The translations under genes were made by a program, and so were the position numbers. 10,401 bases of DNA from Pseudomonadota bacterium (GTDB taxonomy: Bacteria > Pseudomonadota > Alphaproteobacteria > UBA8366 > JADFVY01), in contig JADFVY010000545.1 in the NCBI GenBank assembly GCA_015222795.1, positions 1-10,401 on the forward strand, in the 5' to 3' direction. The notes under the pieces were generated by a model. It did not search any database and was not told the origin of the DNA. It was given only the letters and a program-made list of their open reading frames with translations. This document shows positions 1-7,378 of this stretch, piece after piece; the stretch's first letter is position 1, and each line of letters begins with the position of its first letter.

Positions 1-1101
<1,101 letters not shown>

Positions 1102-1109
1102 GTCGGAGG

Positions 1110-1138
1110 AAGGCCGGCCTTCGCGCCGGCCTTTCTTG
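1110..1138 (+). terminator. Intrinsic terminator of acsA
   Basis: A perfect 9-bp stem (AAGGCCGGC at 1110-1118 with GCCGGCCTT at 1125-1133) encloses a 6-base loop and is followed by TTCTT. It begins 9 bases after the acsA stop codon. Confidence 0.8.
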
Positions 1139-1170
1139 TGCCCGGGCTACCGGTGGCCGAGTGGCCTCAC

Positions 1171-1244
1171 CCTTCGACAGGCTCAGGATGAGGATTCTTT
1201 CTTAAATTTCAACCACTAATTCCTCATCCTGAGCTTGTCGAAGG
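1171..1244. repeat. Long inverted repeat of dispersed intergenic type
   Basis: The left arm at 1171-1194 (starting CCTTCGACAGGCTCAGGATG) pairs with the right arm at 1221-1244. This gives 24 base pairs, 23 Watson-Crick and one G-T, around a 26-base AT-rich loop. The arm sequence CCTTCGACA(A/G)GCTCAGGATGAGG is, from memory, a common intergenic palindrome in many proteobacterial genomes. It lies between the convergent ends of acsA and the minus-strand TPR-like gene, where such elements usually lie. The single wobble suggests one arm has drifted. It carries no ORF and could form a strong RNA hairpin in transcripts from either side. Confidence 0.75.
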
Positions 1245-1257
1245 ATGGGTCGGGGAG

Positions 1258-1281
1258 AGGGCGCAATGCCACAAGCGCCCT
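1258..1281 (-). terminator. Possible weak terminator hairpin of the TPR-like gene
   Basis: A 7-bp stem (AGGGCGC at 1258-1264 with GCGCCCT at 1275-1281) with a 10-base loop lies just after the minus-strand stop codon. No T-run follows on the minus strand, while TAATTTT follows on the plus strand, so the hairpin may act for either direction or neither. Confidence 0.3.
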
Positions 1282-1287
1282 AATTTT

Positions 1288-2556
1288 CTACCGCACGATA
1301 TAAATGGGCTGGTGCCGGGCGATGCCGTCGCCGGCCCCGCCATCGTCTTCCAGATCCCGCAACGCTTGCCCGGTCTCGGCCGCGTGGCGCGCAGCGCCGG
1401 CGCGCCTGAATATATCCAGCGCCGTGCGGTAGTGGAGCGACGCCTGTTCCAGCAATTCGCTGTCACGTTCCATTTCGCCCAGCGCCGCCAGCGTTTGGCC
1501 CAGCATCCGGGATGTCTCCGCCTGGCCGAAGGGCAGGGCGAGTTCGTTGAACGCCTCCAGCGAATCCTCGAGATCCCCGATGGCGCGGCGCAGTATGGCG
1601 GGGTCCTGGCGTCGCCGGCTCAGCGCCAGCCGCACGGCGCCGGTATTCTGGGCCAGCATGACATGGCCCTCGCGACGCCATTTCATATCGCCCGATTCGT
1701 GCGCGGCTTCCATCACCGACAGCGCTTCCTCCAGCATCGTCTCGTCGCCGCGCAACTCACCCAGCGCGCCCAGCGCATAGCCCAGATTGGCCTGGCAGGC
1801 CACCCAATGCCCGGGATGAGCCTTCTGCGTGATCCCCTCGATGGCGGCGTGGGCAACTTCGATGGCTTCCTCCAGCTTGACCGGGCTCGCGGTCTTGCGC
1901 CCCAGCATGCCCAGCGCGTGGCTGAGATTGCGCTGGGCAATGGATTTGTCGATCCGGATTCGCGCCTTGGCGACGTCCACCGCCTCGCGGGCCAGCGCCA
2001 GCCCTTCTTCCATGGTCGCGAGATCGTCCTTGCGGTCGCCGATATCGATCAGGATCACCGCCGGCAGGCTGACGATGACGCCGCGCAGCAAATGGCGCGG
2101 CCAGGGTTCGACCGCCAGCAACTCGCGGAAGGTCGCGACCGCGGTCTCGAGCTGCTCCCAGCCGGGCTCCAGCCCGCCGAGGCCCCATTCGGCGCGGCCC
2201 CTGTAATAGATCGCGGTGGCCAGTTCTGGTTTTAGCCCCTGTTCTTTCAAAATCGGAATCGCCTCGGCGAGGATCGCCAACACTTCCTCAAACTGTTCGC
2301 GGTTGGGTTTGTTGCCGCCGGCCTCGGCCAGCAGCATGGCCAGCTGCATCTGTGCGCGCACCCAGCGGTGCGGTTTCCTTCCCCTGCGCGTCTTTACCGC
2401 GGCCTTCCGGGCGGAAACCAGGGCCCGCTTCATGCGGGCGTCACCGTCGTCCTTGTCGCGGGCGACTTGCCGGTTGAACAGCCACAGTGCGGCGATCATC
2501 GCTGCTGTTAGCAGGACGGCGGCAGTCAGCGGCCAGTATTCGACGGTCGTATCCAT
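1288..2556 (-). CDS. Membrane-anchored tetratricopeptide-like (helical repeat) protein
   Basis: A 422-residue protein with one N-terminal membrane segment (about residues 8-28, WPLTAAVLLTAAMIAALWLFN). A basic linker (KTRRGRKPHR region) follows, then a long run of paired amphipathic helices to the C-terminus. Several helix pairs have the A/L/Y/G spacing of TPRs, such as the LGYALGALGEL, LGQTLAALGEM and LHYRTALDIFRRAG segments. No catalytic motif is visible. The start ATG has GGAG 8-12 bases upstream (GGAGATGCTAA before ATG). After the signal-anchor the positive residues RQVARDK suggest that the repeats face the cytoplasm, which is an inference. The gene is divergent from the M50 protease and convergent with acsA, with no operon partner. 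A role as a protein-protein scaffold is what is known of the fold; the actual partner is unknown. The fold is fairly sure, the function is not. Confidence 0.75.
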   Translation of the reverse strand: MDTTVEYWPLTAAVLLTAAMIAALWLFNRQVARDKDDGDARMKRALVSARKAAVKTRRGRKPHRWVRAQMQLAMLLAEAGGNKPNREQFEEVLAILAEAIPILKEQGLKPELATAIYYRGRAEWGLGGLEPGWEQLETAVATFRELLAVEPWPRHLLRGVIVSLPAVILIDIGDRKDDLATMEEGLALAREAVDVAKARIRIDKSIAQRNLSHALGMLGRKTASPVKLEEAIEVAHAAIEGITQKAHPGHWVACQANLGYALGALGELRGDETMLEEALSVMEAAHESGDMKWRREGHVMLAQNTGAVRLALSRRRQDPAILRRAIGDLEDSLEAFNELALPFGQAETSRMLGQTLAALGEMERDSELLEQASLHYRTALDIFRRAGAARHAAETGQALRDLEDDGGAGDGIARHQPIYIVR

Positions 2557-2667
2557 TTAGCATCTCCGCGCGCGGCAACCGCCATTATTGGCCTCAACCG
2601 GGTTTAAGGGCGCGTTAATGGGGACTGTTATAGATTGCCGGACCAACATCGTAATGGAGTCCCTTTC

Positions 2668-3468
2668 GTGAGCAGCCGCTATGCGCCGTTAATACTGGCC
2701 GCCGCCTTCGGGCCGAAGTTCATAGCAATCGGTTCGAAGCTGTTTAAATCGGTCAAGATGGTAAAAGCCGGGCTCGCCGGGGCCAGCGTCGTGGCCTATT
2801 CCTGGATGTTCACCTGGGAATTCGCGGTGATTATAATCTTCTCGCTGGTGATCCATGAATACGGCCATATCTGGGCCATGCGCGCGGTCGGCATCCCGAC
2901 CAAGGGCTTTTATCTGATTCCCTTCGTGGGCGGCGCGGCGGTGCCCGAGCGCGCCTTCGCCAGCCGTCTGGAGGAACATTTCGTAGCCATCGCCGGGCCG
3001 GTCTTCGGGCTGGCGCAAGCGGCGCTGATCTATGGGCTGTTCGTGTTCTATCAGCATCCTTTTTTTGGAGCGGTGGCCGCCTGGATTGCGGTGTTGAACC
3101 TGTTCAACATGATTCCCATTTCGCCGCTGGACGGCGGGCGCATCATCAAATCCGCCACCATGTCGGTGGCCCCGGGCGCCGGCATGACGGTATTGATGCT
3201 GGGTATTTTCGCCGGCATCGGAATGATGTTCTGGCTCAAGAGCTGGGTGCTGGGGCTGGTCGTGCTGATCTCGCTGTTCGAGTTGATGGTGGAGCGGCGC
3301 ACTCACCGATTTACCCCCGATCCCTACCTGAAGCGCATGCCGCCGGGCCAGACGGCCTGGTGCATGCTGTCTTACGTCATGGTCGTCGTCGCGCTGGCGC
3401 TGATCACCTATGGCTGTCTGTCGATCCCCGAGGCGCGCCTGGCGATGTCCATCCTGTCGGACGGCTGA
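2668..3468 (+). CDS. M50 family (site-2 protease-like) membrane metalloprotease
   Basis: A predicted intramembrane zinc metalloprotease of 266 residues. The zinc motif HEYGH (HExxH, residues 63-67) lies at the end of a hydrophobic segment. The second conserved motif NMIPISPLDGGR (from N147, with D155 in LDGG as the expected third zinc ligand) is intact, so the protein should be active. About five or six hydrophobic segments are visible: around 37-61, the AIAGPVFGLAQAALIYGLFVF segment, the AVAAWIAVLNLFNMI segment, two near MTVLMLGIFAGIGMMF and VLGLVVLISLFEL, and one close to the C-terminus. There is no PDZ domain, so it is a minimal Spo4FB/YwhC-like form rather than RseP. I chose GTG 2668 because GGAG (2656-2659) lies 8 bases before it. 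A TTG at 2635 would add 11 residues but lacks such a site. A weak promoter-like TATAGA lies at 2629-2634. The substrate is unknown. Confidence 0.85.
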   Translation: MSSRYAPLILAAAFGPKFIAIGSKLFKSVKMVKAGLAGASVVAYSWMFTWEFAVIIIFSLVIHEYGHIWAMRAVGIPTKGFYLIPFVGGAAVPERAFASRLEEHFVAIAGPVFGLAQAALIYGLFVFYQHPFFGAVAAWIAVLNLFNMIPISPLDGGRIIKSATMSVAPGAGMTVLMLGIFAGIGMMFWLKSWVLGLVVLISLFELMVERRTHRFTPDPYLKRMPPGQTAWCMLSYVMVVVALALITYGCLSIPEARLAMSILSDG

Positions 3469-3472
3469 TGCT

Positions 3473-3500
3473 TTGACAGCGGCGCGTGACGCGCTACTGT
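3473..3500 (+). promoter_or_regulatory. Probable leaderless promoter with operator-like dyad upstream of the VOC gene
   Basis: A consensus -35 TTGACA (3473-3478) is followed, after 16 bases, by TACTGT (3495-3500) as a -10. The -10 ends 7 bases before the ATG at 3508, so transcription could begin at the ATG itself. No Shine-Dalgarno sequence is present before that ATG. A 25-base dyad (3476-3500, outer arms ACAG/CTGT, core GCGCGT-g-ACGCGC) fills the promoter, with 11 of its 12 arm pairs matching if one G-T is counted. The promoter call is good at -35 and weak at -10. Confidence 0.5.
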
Positions 3501-3507
3501 CCCCTTT

Positions 3508-3930
3508 ATGACTACCGCCTTCACCCATGTGGCGCTGCATGTGCGCGATCTGGCCGCCTGCGTCGCCTTCTACCGCGACTTTTGCGGGCTTAAAGTGGTG
3601 CATGAGCGCGGCGAACCGGGCGACCCGCGCGCGGTCTGGCTGGCCCATCCGGGGCGGGAGCGCGAATTCATATTTGTATTGCTGCCAGGCGGGCCGGGGC
3701 GCGACCAGGGCGACCGGGATTTCAGCCATTTCGGCTTCGCGCTGGATAGCCGTGAGGCCGTGGATGCTGTCGCCGGGAAGGCAGCGGCGGCGGGCTGCCT
3801 GTTGTGGGCGCCGCGCGAGGAGCCTTATCCGGTCGGCTATTACTGCGGCCTGCGCGATCCCGATGGCAATGCGGTGGAGTTTTCATACGGCCAGCCGCTG
3901 GGACCGGGCGCCCGGGATACGGCGTCATGA
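3508..3930 (+). CDS. VOC (glyoxalase/bleomycin-resistance fold) metalloprotein
   Basis: A 140-residue vicinal-oxygen-chelate protein. The first half begins FTHVALHVRDLAACVAFYRDFCGL, the typical VOC opening. The second ends with the GLRDPDGNAVEFSYG signature (DPDGN at 117-121). The expected metal ligands are present: H7, H74 (in DFSHFGFAL) and E124. It is therefore probably a divalent-metal enzyme rather than a binding-only VOC protein. The stop codon overlaps the meaB start (ATGA), so the two are translationally coupled. Methylmalonyl-CoA epimerase is also a VOC protein and would fit beside meaB, but the sequence does not show the epimerase pattern I know. It looks more like the lactoylglutathione-lyase-related group. 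The substrate is therefore not assignable. No Shine-Dalgarno sequence precedes the ATG, in line with a leaderless message. Confidence 0.85.
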   Translation: MTTAFTHVALHVRDLAACVAFYRDFCGLKVVHERGEPGDPRAVWLAHPGREREFIFVLLPGGPGRDQGDRDFSHFGFALDSREAVDAVAGKAAAAGCLLWAPREEPYPVGYYCGLRDPDGNAVEFSYGQPLGPGARDTAS

Positions 3931-4901
3931 GCATGCAGGAACTCGCCGATCTGATCCGCACCGGCGGTCGACGAGCGCTGGCGCGCGGGATTACGCTGGT
4001 GGAATCCACCCGCGCCGATCATCGCGCGCAGGCCGGTGAATTGCTGGATTTGCTGCTGCCCCATGCCGGCGATTCGATGCGCATTGGCATTACCGGTGTG
4101 CCCGGTGTCGGCAAATCCACCTTTATCGAGGCCTTCGGCGCCCACGTCATCGACCAGGGCCATCGCGTGGCGGTGCTGGCGGTCGATCCGACATCGAGGC
4201 TGAGCGGCGGTTCCATCCTGGGCGACAAGACCCGGATGGAAGAACTGGCTCGCAACGATTCCGCCTTCATTCGCCCCTCGCCGGCGGGCGAGACCTTGGG
4301 CGGCGTCGCCCGGCGCACGCGCGAGGCCATGCTGCTGTGCGAAGCCGCCAGGTTCGATGTGATTATTGTCGAGACCGTCGGCGTCGGGCAGTCCGAGACC
4401 GCGGTGGCCGACATGACGGATATGTTCCTGCTGTTGCTGTTGCCCGGTGGCGGCGACGAACTGCAGGGGCTGAAGCGCGGCATTGTCGAGATGGCGGATA
4501 TGGTGCTGGTCAACAAGGACGACGGCGATCTGGCTGATGCGGCCCAGCGCGCGGCGGCCGAATATAGTGGCGCATTGCATCTGCTGGGCGCGGGCACGCC
4601 GGACTGGCCGGTGCCGGTCGCCACCTGCTCGGCACTGACCGGCAAGGGCATCGCCGAGGCCTGGCAGTGGGTTGAAACCTTCAACGCGACGATGGAACCG
4701 TCGGGCGCTATCGCCGCGCGCCGCGCCGCCCAGGCCCGCCAATGGATGTGGAGCGAAATCCGCGAAGGGCTGATGTCGACGCTAAAGGCGAGCCGCGGCG
4801 TCGCCGAGCACCTGCCGGAACTGGAAGCCGAGGTCGCGGCAGGGCGAATCACGCCCGCCGCCGCCGCGCGAAAGCTGCTTGAAGCTTTTCTGAAACAATA
4901 A
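3927..4901 (+). CDS. meaB: Methylmalonyl-CoA mutase-associated GTPase MeaB
   Basis: A cytoplasmic G3E-family GTPase that chaperones adenosylcobalamin-dependent methylmalonyl-CoA mutase, gating cofactor loading and protecting it from inactivation. I start it at ATG 3927, which overlaps the VOC stop by four bases and gives 324 residues, close to the family's usual length (about 330). Motifs are the P-loop GVPGVGKST (57-65, K63), VDPTS (86-90), SGGSILGDKTRM (93-104), ETVGVGQSE (149-157) and the guanine-specificity motif NKDD (196-199, fitting NKxD). The C-terminal dimerisation helices follow, ending in AAAARKLLEAFLKQ. An upstream extension in the same frame runs through the VOC gene and is not coding. 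The mutase genes are not in the window, so the partner must lie elsewhere. No strong terminator follows; only two small 4-bp hairpins (GGCA/TGCC and GGCT/AGCC) are seen just downstream. Confidence 0.95.
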   Translation: MSMQELADLIRTGGRRALARGITLVESTRADHRAQAGELLDLLLPHAGDSMRIGITGVPGVGKSTFIEAFGAHVIDQGHRVAVLAVDPTSRLSGGSILGDKTRMEELARNDSAFIRPSPAGETLGGVARRTREAMLLCEAARFDVIIVETVGVGQSETAVADMTDMFLLLLLPGGGDELQGLKRGIVEMADMVLVNKDDGDLADAAQRAAAEYSGALHLLGAGTPDWPVPVATCSALTGKGIAEAWQWVETFNATMEPSGAIAARRAAQARQWMWSEIREGLMSTLKASRGVAEHLPELEAEVAAGRITPAAAARKLLEAFLKQ

Positions 4902-4980
4902 GTGCGGAGTCGGCAATCCTGCCATGGCTTTGTAGCCGTTCTGTAACATTCGTAAATTCCCGGTGCGCGACGGTCGCGGC

Positions 4981-5009
4981 TTGTTGTTCGCATATTCCCT
5001 GACTTAACA
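4981..5009 (+). promoter_or_regulatory. Weak candidate promoter for the small acidic protein
   Basis: TTGTTG (4981-4986), 17 bases, then TTAACA (5004-5009). Both boxes are poor matches, but this is the best pair in the 208 bases between meaB and the next ORF. It would give a leader of about 90 bases. The leader contains a hairpin (CCAAC 5030-5034 with GTTGG 5048-5052, plus GCGC/GCGC inside, with a 2-base bulge) and the palindrome ACGGCGCCGT (5068-5077). Confidence 0.25.
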
Positions 5010-5094
5010 CTAACCCTCAAATGGTCGCTCCAACGCGCGGGGCGCAGGTTGGCGTCATGAAACAACGACGGCGCCGTGACCCTGGCGTAAACAT

Positions 5095-5100
5095 GAGGAG
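5095..5100 (+). promoter_or_regulatory. Strong ribosome-binding site of the 63-residue ORF
   Basis: GAGGAG lies 9 bases before ATG 5110. It is one of the best Shine-Dalgarno matches in the window and is the main reason for calling so short an ORF a gene. Confidence 0.75.
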
Positions 5101-5109
5101 TAACGAGTT

Positions 5110-5301
5110 ATGGGACAATTTACGAATTACGACGAGCAGGCCTCGAACGCAGTGGATACTTTCACGGTCGATGCCGATTTCGACGAGGCGGATAGCGTCG
5201 CCGGCTGGGATGACCAAACCGGGCTGATGTATGCGCTCAACGAATCCGCCACGGCCTGGCACTCGCGGCTTTCCATGGACAGCCTCGACGCCGGGTATTG
5301 A
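5110..5301 (+). CDS. Small, strongly acidic hypothetical protein (63 aa)
   Basis: I do not recognise this protein. It has 63 residues, with ten Asp and three Glu but a single Arg and no Lys, so a net charge near -12. Acidic residues cluster at 16-35 (FTVDADFDEADSVAGWDD). It has no signal peptide, membrane segment or cysteine. Aromatic residues (F4, Y7, F18, F24, W33, Y41, W50, Y63) are spread along it, ending in a C-terminal tyrosine. Evidence that it is real is the GAGGAG ribosome-binding site 9 bases before the ATG and an intrinsic terminator 38 bases after the stop. It stands as a single gene between meaB and the chemoreceptor. It could be an adaptor or inhibitor microprotein, a nucleic-acid mimic, or simply disordered. 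None of these can be chosen from sequence alone. Confidence 0.65.
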   Translation: MGQFTNYDEQASNAVDTFTVDADFDEADSVAGWDDQTGLMYALNESATAWHSRLSMDSLDAGY

Positions 5302-5338
5302 GACGACATTCCGTAGACCCTTTGGCCCCTACCGCGCA

Positions 5339-5370
5339 CCGGAACGCTATACCAGCGTTCCGGATTTTAT
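5339..5370 (+). terminator. Intrinsic terminator after the small acidic protein
   Basis: A perfect 10-bp stem (CCGGAACGCT at 5339-5348 with AGCGTTCCGG at 5354-5363), a 5-base loop, then ATTTTAT. It closes the single-gene transcript and insulates the chemoreceptor promoter. Confidence 0.85.
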
Positions 5371-5438
5371 GCTCTGTTGGGGTGCCGGGCCTCCCCGAAA
5401 ATAACACTTTTGGCCCAAAAATTAGCGGCGCCGTTAAC

Positions 5439-5465
5439 TTAACATTTATTTATCCACAATATAAT
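5439..5465 (+). promoter_or_regulatory. Promoter of the chemoreceptor gene, containing a DnaA-box sequence
   Basis: TTAACA (5439-5444, five of six -35 positions) is followed after 15 bases by a perfect TATAAT (5460-5465). The spacer is short, so the -35 assignment is less sure than the -10. The spacer contains TTATCCACA (5450-5458), a perfect DnaA box. The surrounding 100 bases are markedly AT-rich compared with the rest of the window. A start near 5472 would leave a leader of about 80 bases, with a 6-bp hairpin (GCTGTC 5511-5516 with GACAGC 5522-5527) just before the ribosome-binding site. Confidence 0.5.
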
Positions 5466-5554
5466 TATGGGTAATTAATAGTACGAGGGTGAGAAATTTG
5501 GTGGGTTGGTGCTGTCCAGGAGACAGCGGCCTTTTGCACAACAAGGAATGCGCC

Positions 5555-7333
5555 ATGAATCTCGGAACCATCAGAGCCAGACTGACAGCTACCATTATTG
5601 TAATCCTCGCCCTGTTCGGGTTGGCCGGCGTTATGGTCTTCCTGGAGGTGCAATCCCAGGGCACCGATCTTGGGCGGGCCGAGCGGGAGCTCGGCGAAAT
5701 CGGCGGCATCGAATTGCCGCTGCTGCTGACCATCAAGGAAATCAAAGTCGATGTCATCCAGGTGCAGCAGTGGATCACCGATATCTCGGCGACCCGCGGC
5801 CTGGACGGGCTGAACGACGGACTCGACGAGGCGGACGCCTATGCCGTGAAATTCCGCGAGGATGTCGCCCGCGCGCGCCAGTTGCTCATGAGCAAAGACC
5901 ATATGGAGGGCGGCAGCGGTAGCCACGAGACCATCATGGCGGCGCTTGATCGCGAGGAGGCCAGCTTCGGGCCCTATTACGAAGCCGGCCGCCGCATGGC
6001 CAACGCCTATATCGATTACGGGCCGGCGGAAGGCAACAAGATGATGTCGGCCTTCGACGCCGTCGCCGCGAAGATCGGCGAGGCGACGGATGAACTGGTC
6101 GCCGTCGTCGAGGCGGACGTGACGGAAAGTATCGAGCATCAACGCGATGTCGCGGGGGCAATTGTCAATGACAACAAGAACATGCTGTTCCGGGTGTCGT
6201 TGGTGGGTATCGTCGGGCTGGTTGCGGCCGCCTTCGGCGGACTCATGCTTTACCGCCGTGTCAGCAGCGGACTCGGATACCTGCAGGGCGATATCGACCT
6301 GCTGAGCGCTTTCGCCACCGCCAAGGACAAGGCGGATACAGCAAGCCTCGATCTGAAGCTCAACGAAAAGCGCGGCGACGAATTCGGACTGGTCGGTAGC
6401 GCCCTGCGCCTGTTCGAGGAGCGTATCCGCGACGCCAAGCGATTGGCGGCGGAGGATGTCGCGCAGCAGGAAAAGCGCGCGCGCCAGGCCGAACTCATGG
6501 AAAAGACCGTGGGGGACTTCAGCGCCGACGCGGACGTGGTCATCAAGACATTGAGCGCTGCCTCGACGGAACTGGAGGCGACAGCGCAATCCCTGACCTC
6601 CACCGCCGACGAGACCAGCGCGCAATCGCAGGCGGTGGCGTCCGCCGCCGAGCAGGCTGCCGGCAACGTTCAGACGGTGGCCACCGCATCCGAGGAACTG
6701 GGCGCCTCGATAGGCGAGATCGGCCGTCAGGTCACCCAGTCGGCCCAGATTGCCGGCAACGCGGTGGAGGAGGCCCGCAAGACCAACGACACGGTACAGG
6801 GGTTGGCCGAGGCCGCGCAGCGTATCGGCGAGGTGGTGACTTTAATTAACGACATCGCCGGCCAGACCAACCTGCTGGCGCTCAACGCCACCATCGAGGC
6901 TGCCCGGGCCGGCGAGGCCGGCAAGGGCTTCGCGGTCGTGGCCCAGGAGGTCAAGAACCTGGCTAACCAGACCGCCAAGGCGACAGAGGAAATCTCGAGC
7001 CAGATTACGGCGATCCAGACCGAAACAAACGACGCGGTCGGCGCAATTCAGCGCATTCAGGGCATCATCTCCGAGATCAACGATATCTCGACGACGATCG
7101 CCTCGGCGGTTGAGGAACAGGGCGTCGCAACCCAGGAAATCAGCCGCAACGTGCAGGAAACGGCGAAGGGCACCCAGCAGGTCACGGAGAATATCGTGGC
7201 CGTCAGCCAGGCGGCGCGCGATACTGGCGCCTCGTCAAGCCAGGTCCTGTCCTCGTCGCAGGAACTGGCGCGCCAGACCGAGAATCTGCGGGCAAAGATC
7301 GACACTTTTACCGACCGCGTCCGCGCCATCTGA
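5555..7333 (+). CDS. Methyl-accepting chemotaxis protein, two-TM periplasmic-sensor type
   Basis: A chemoreceptor of 592 residues that passes ligand binding outside to the CheA-CheW kinase complex inside. TM1 is about residues 11-31, followed by a helical periplasmic domain of about 180 residues that contains IQVQQWITDISATRG. That motif is typical of four-helix-bundle sensor domains in proteobacterial receptors. TM2 is about 214-233, then a HAMP region with DEFG. The long methylated coiled coil follows, with the highly conserved tip NLLALNATIEAARAGEAGKGFAVVA (E454 in AGEAG). It ends in FTDRVRAI with no CheR/CheB-binding pentapeptide. I chose ATG 5555 because AAGGA (5543-5547) lies 7 bases before it and TM1 then follows directly. 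An ATG at 5489 would add 22 residues with no ribosome-binding site. No che gene adjoins it, so it serves a remote chemotaxis cluster. The ligand is unknown. Confidence 0.93.
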   Translation: MNLGTIRARLTATIIVILALFGLAGVMVFLEVQSQGTDLGRAERELGEIGGIELPLLLTIKEIKVDVIQVQQWITDISATRGLDGLNDGLDEADAYAVKFREDVARARQLLMSKDHMEGGSGSHETIMAALDREEASFGPYYEAGRRMANAYIDYGPAEGNKMMSAFDAVAAKIGEATDELVAVVEADVTESIEHQRDVAGAIVNDNKNMLFRVSLVGIVGLVAAAFGGLMLYRRVSSGLGYLQGDIDLLSAFATAKDKADTASLDLKLNEKRGDEFGLVGSALRLFEERIRDAKRLAAEDVAQQEKRARQAELMEKTVGDFSADADVVIKTLSAASTELEATAQSLTSTADETSAQSQAVASAAEQAAGNVQTVATASEELGASIGEIGRQVTQSAQIAGNAVEEARKTNDTVQGLAEAAQRIGEVVTLINDIAGQTNLLALNATIEAARAGEAGKGFAVVAQEVKNLANQTAKATEEISSQITAIQTETNDAVGAIQRIQGIISEINDISTTIASAVEEQGVATQEISRNVQETAKGTQQVTENIVAVSQAARDTGASSSQVLSSSQELARQTENLRAKIDTFTDRVRAI

Positions 7334-7343
7334 TACGCCATCC

Positions 7344-7378
7344 GATACCAGGGGCCGCCGATATTGGCCCTTGGTATC
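7344..7378. terminator. Hairpin shared by two convergent ORFs
   Basis: A 13-bp stem (GATACCAGGGGCC at 7344-7356 with GGCCCTTGGTATC at 7366-7378, one G-T) has a 9-base loop. It begins 11 bases after the chemoreceptor stop and also abuts the stop of the minus-strand ORF. No T-run follows on either strand, so termination would be weak or need a factor; the stem may mainly protect 3' ends. Confidence 0.5.

Noticed and set aside
2689..3729. 346-codon open frame on the minus strand opposite the M50 and VOC genes
   Set aside because: It is very rich in H, Q, R and D, typical of an antisense shadow, and it runs across two well-supported plus-strand genes.
3804..3926. N-terminal extension of MeaB by 41 residues
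   Set aside because: It lies wholly within the VOC coding region in another frame, and the ATGA overlap gives the family-typical start and length.
4939..4958. Pho-box-like CTGTAACATTCGTAAAT downstream of meaB
   Set aside because: Only the first half resembles the consensus; the second repeat is too poor.
5021..5227. 68-codon plus-strand frame that overlaps the small acidic ORF
   Set aside because: It has no ribosome-binding site, and the competing frame has GAGGAG correctly spaced.
5434..5453. CtrA-type box (TTAA-N7-TTAA) upstream of the chemoreceptor
   Set aside because: TTAA at 5434 is followed seven bases later by TTTA, and TTAA at 5439 by TTAT. Neither is a full match.
5400..5500. Replication origin suggested by an AT-rich tract with a DnaA box
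   Set aside because: Only one DnaA box was found, with no cluster and no origin-linked genes in the window.
5465..6625. 386-codon minus-strand frame opposite the chemoreceptor
   Set aside because: It mirrors a clear chemoreceptor gene and has no recognisable domains of its own.
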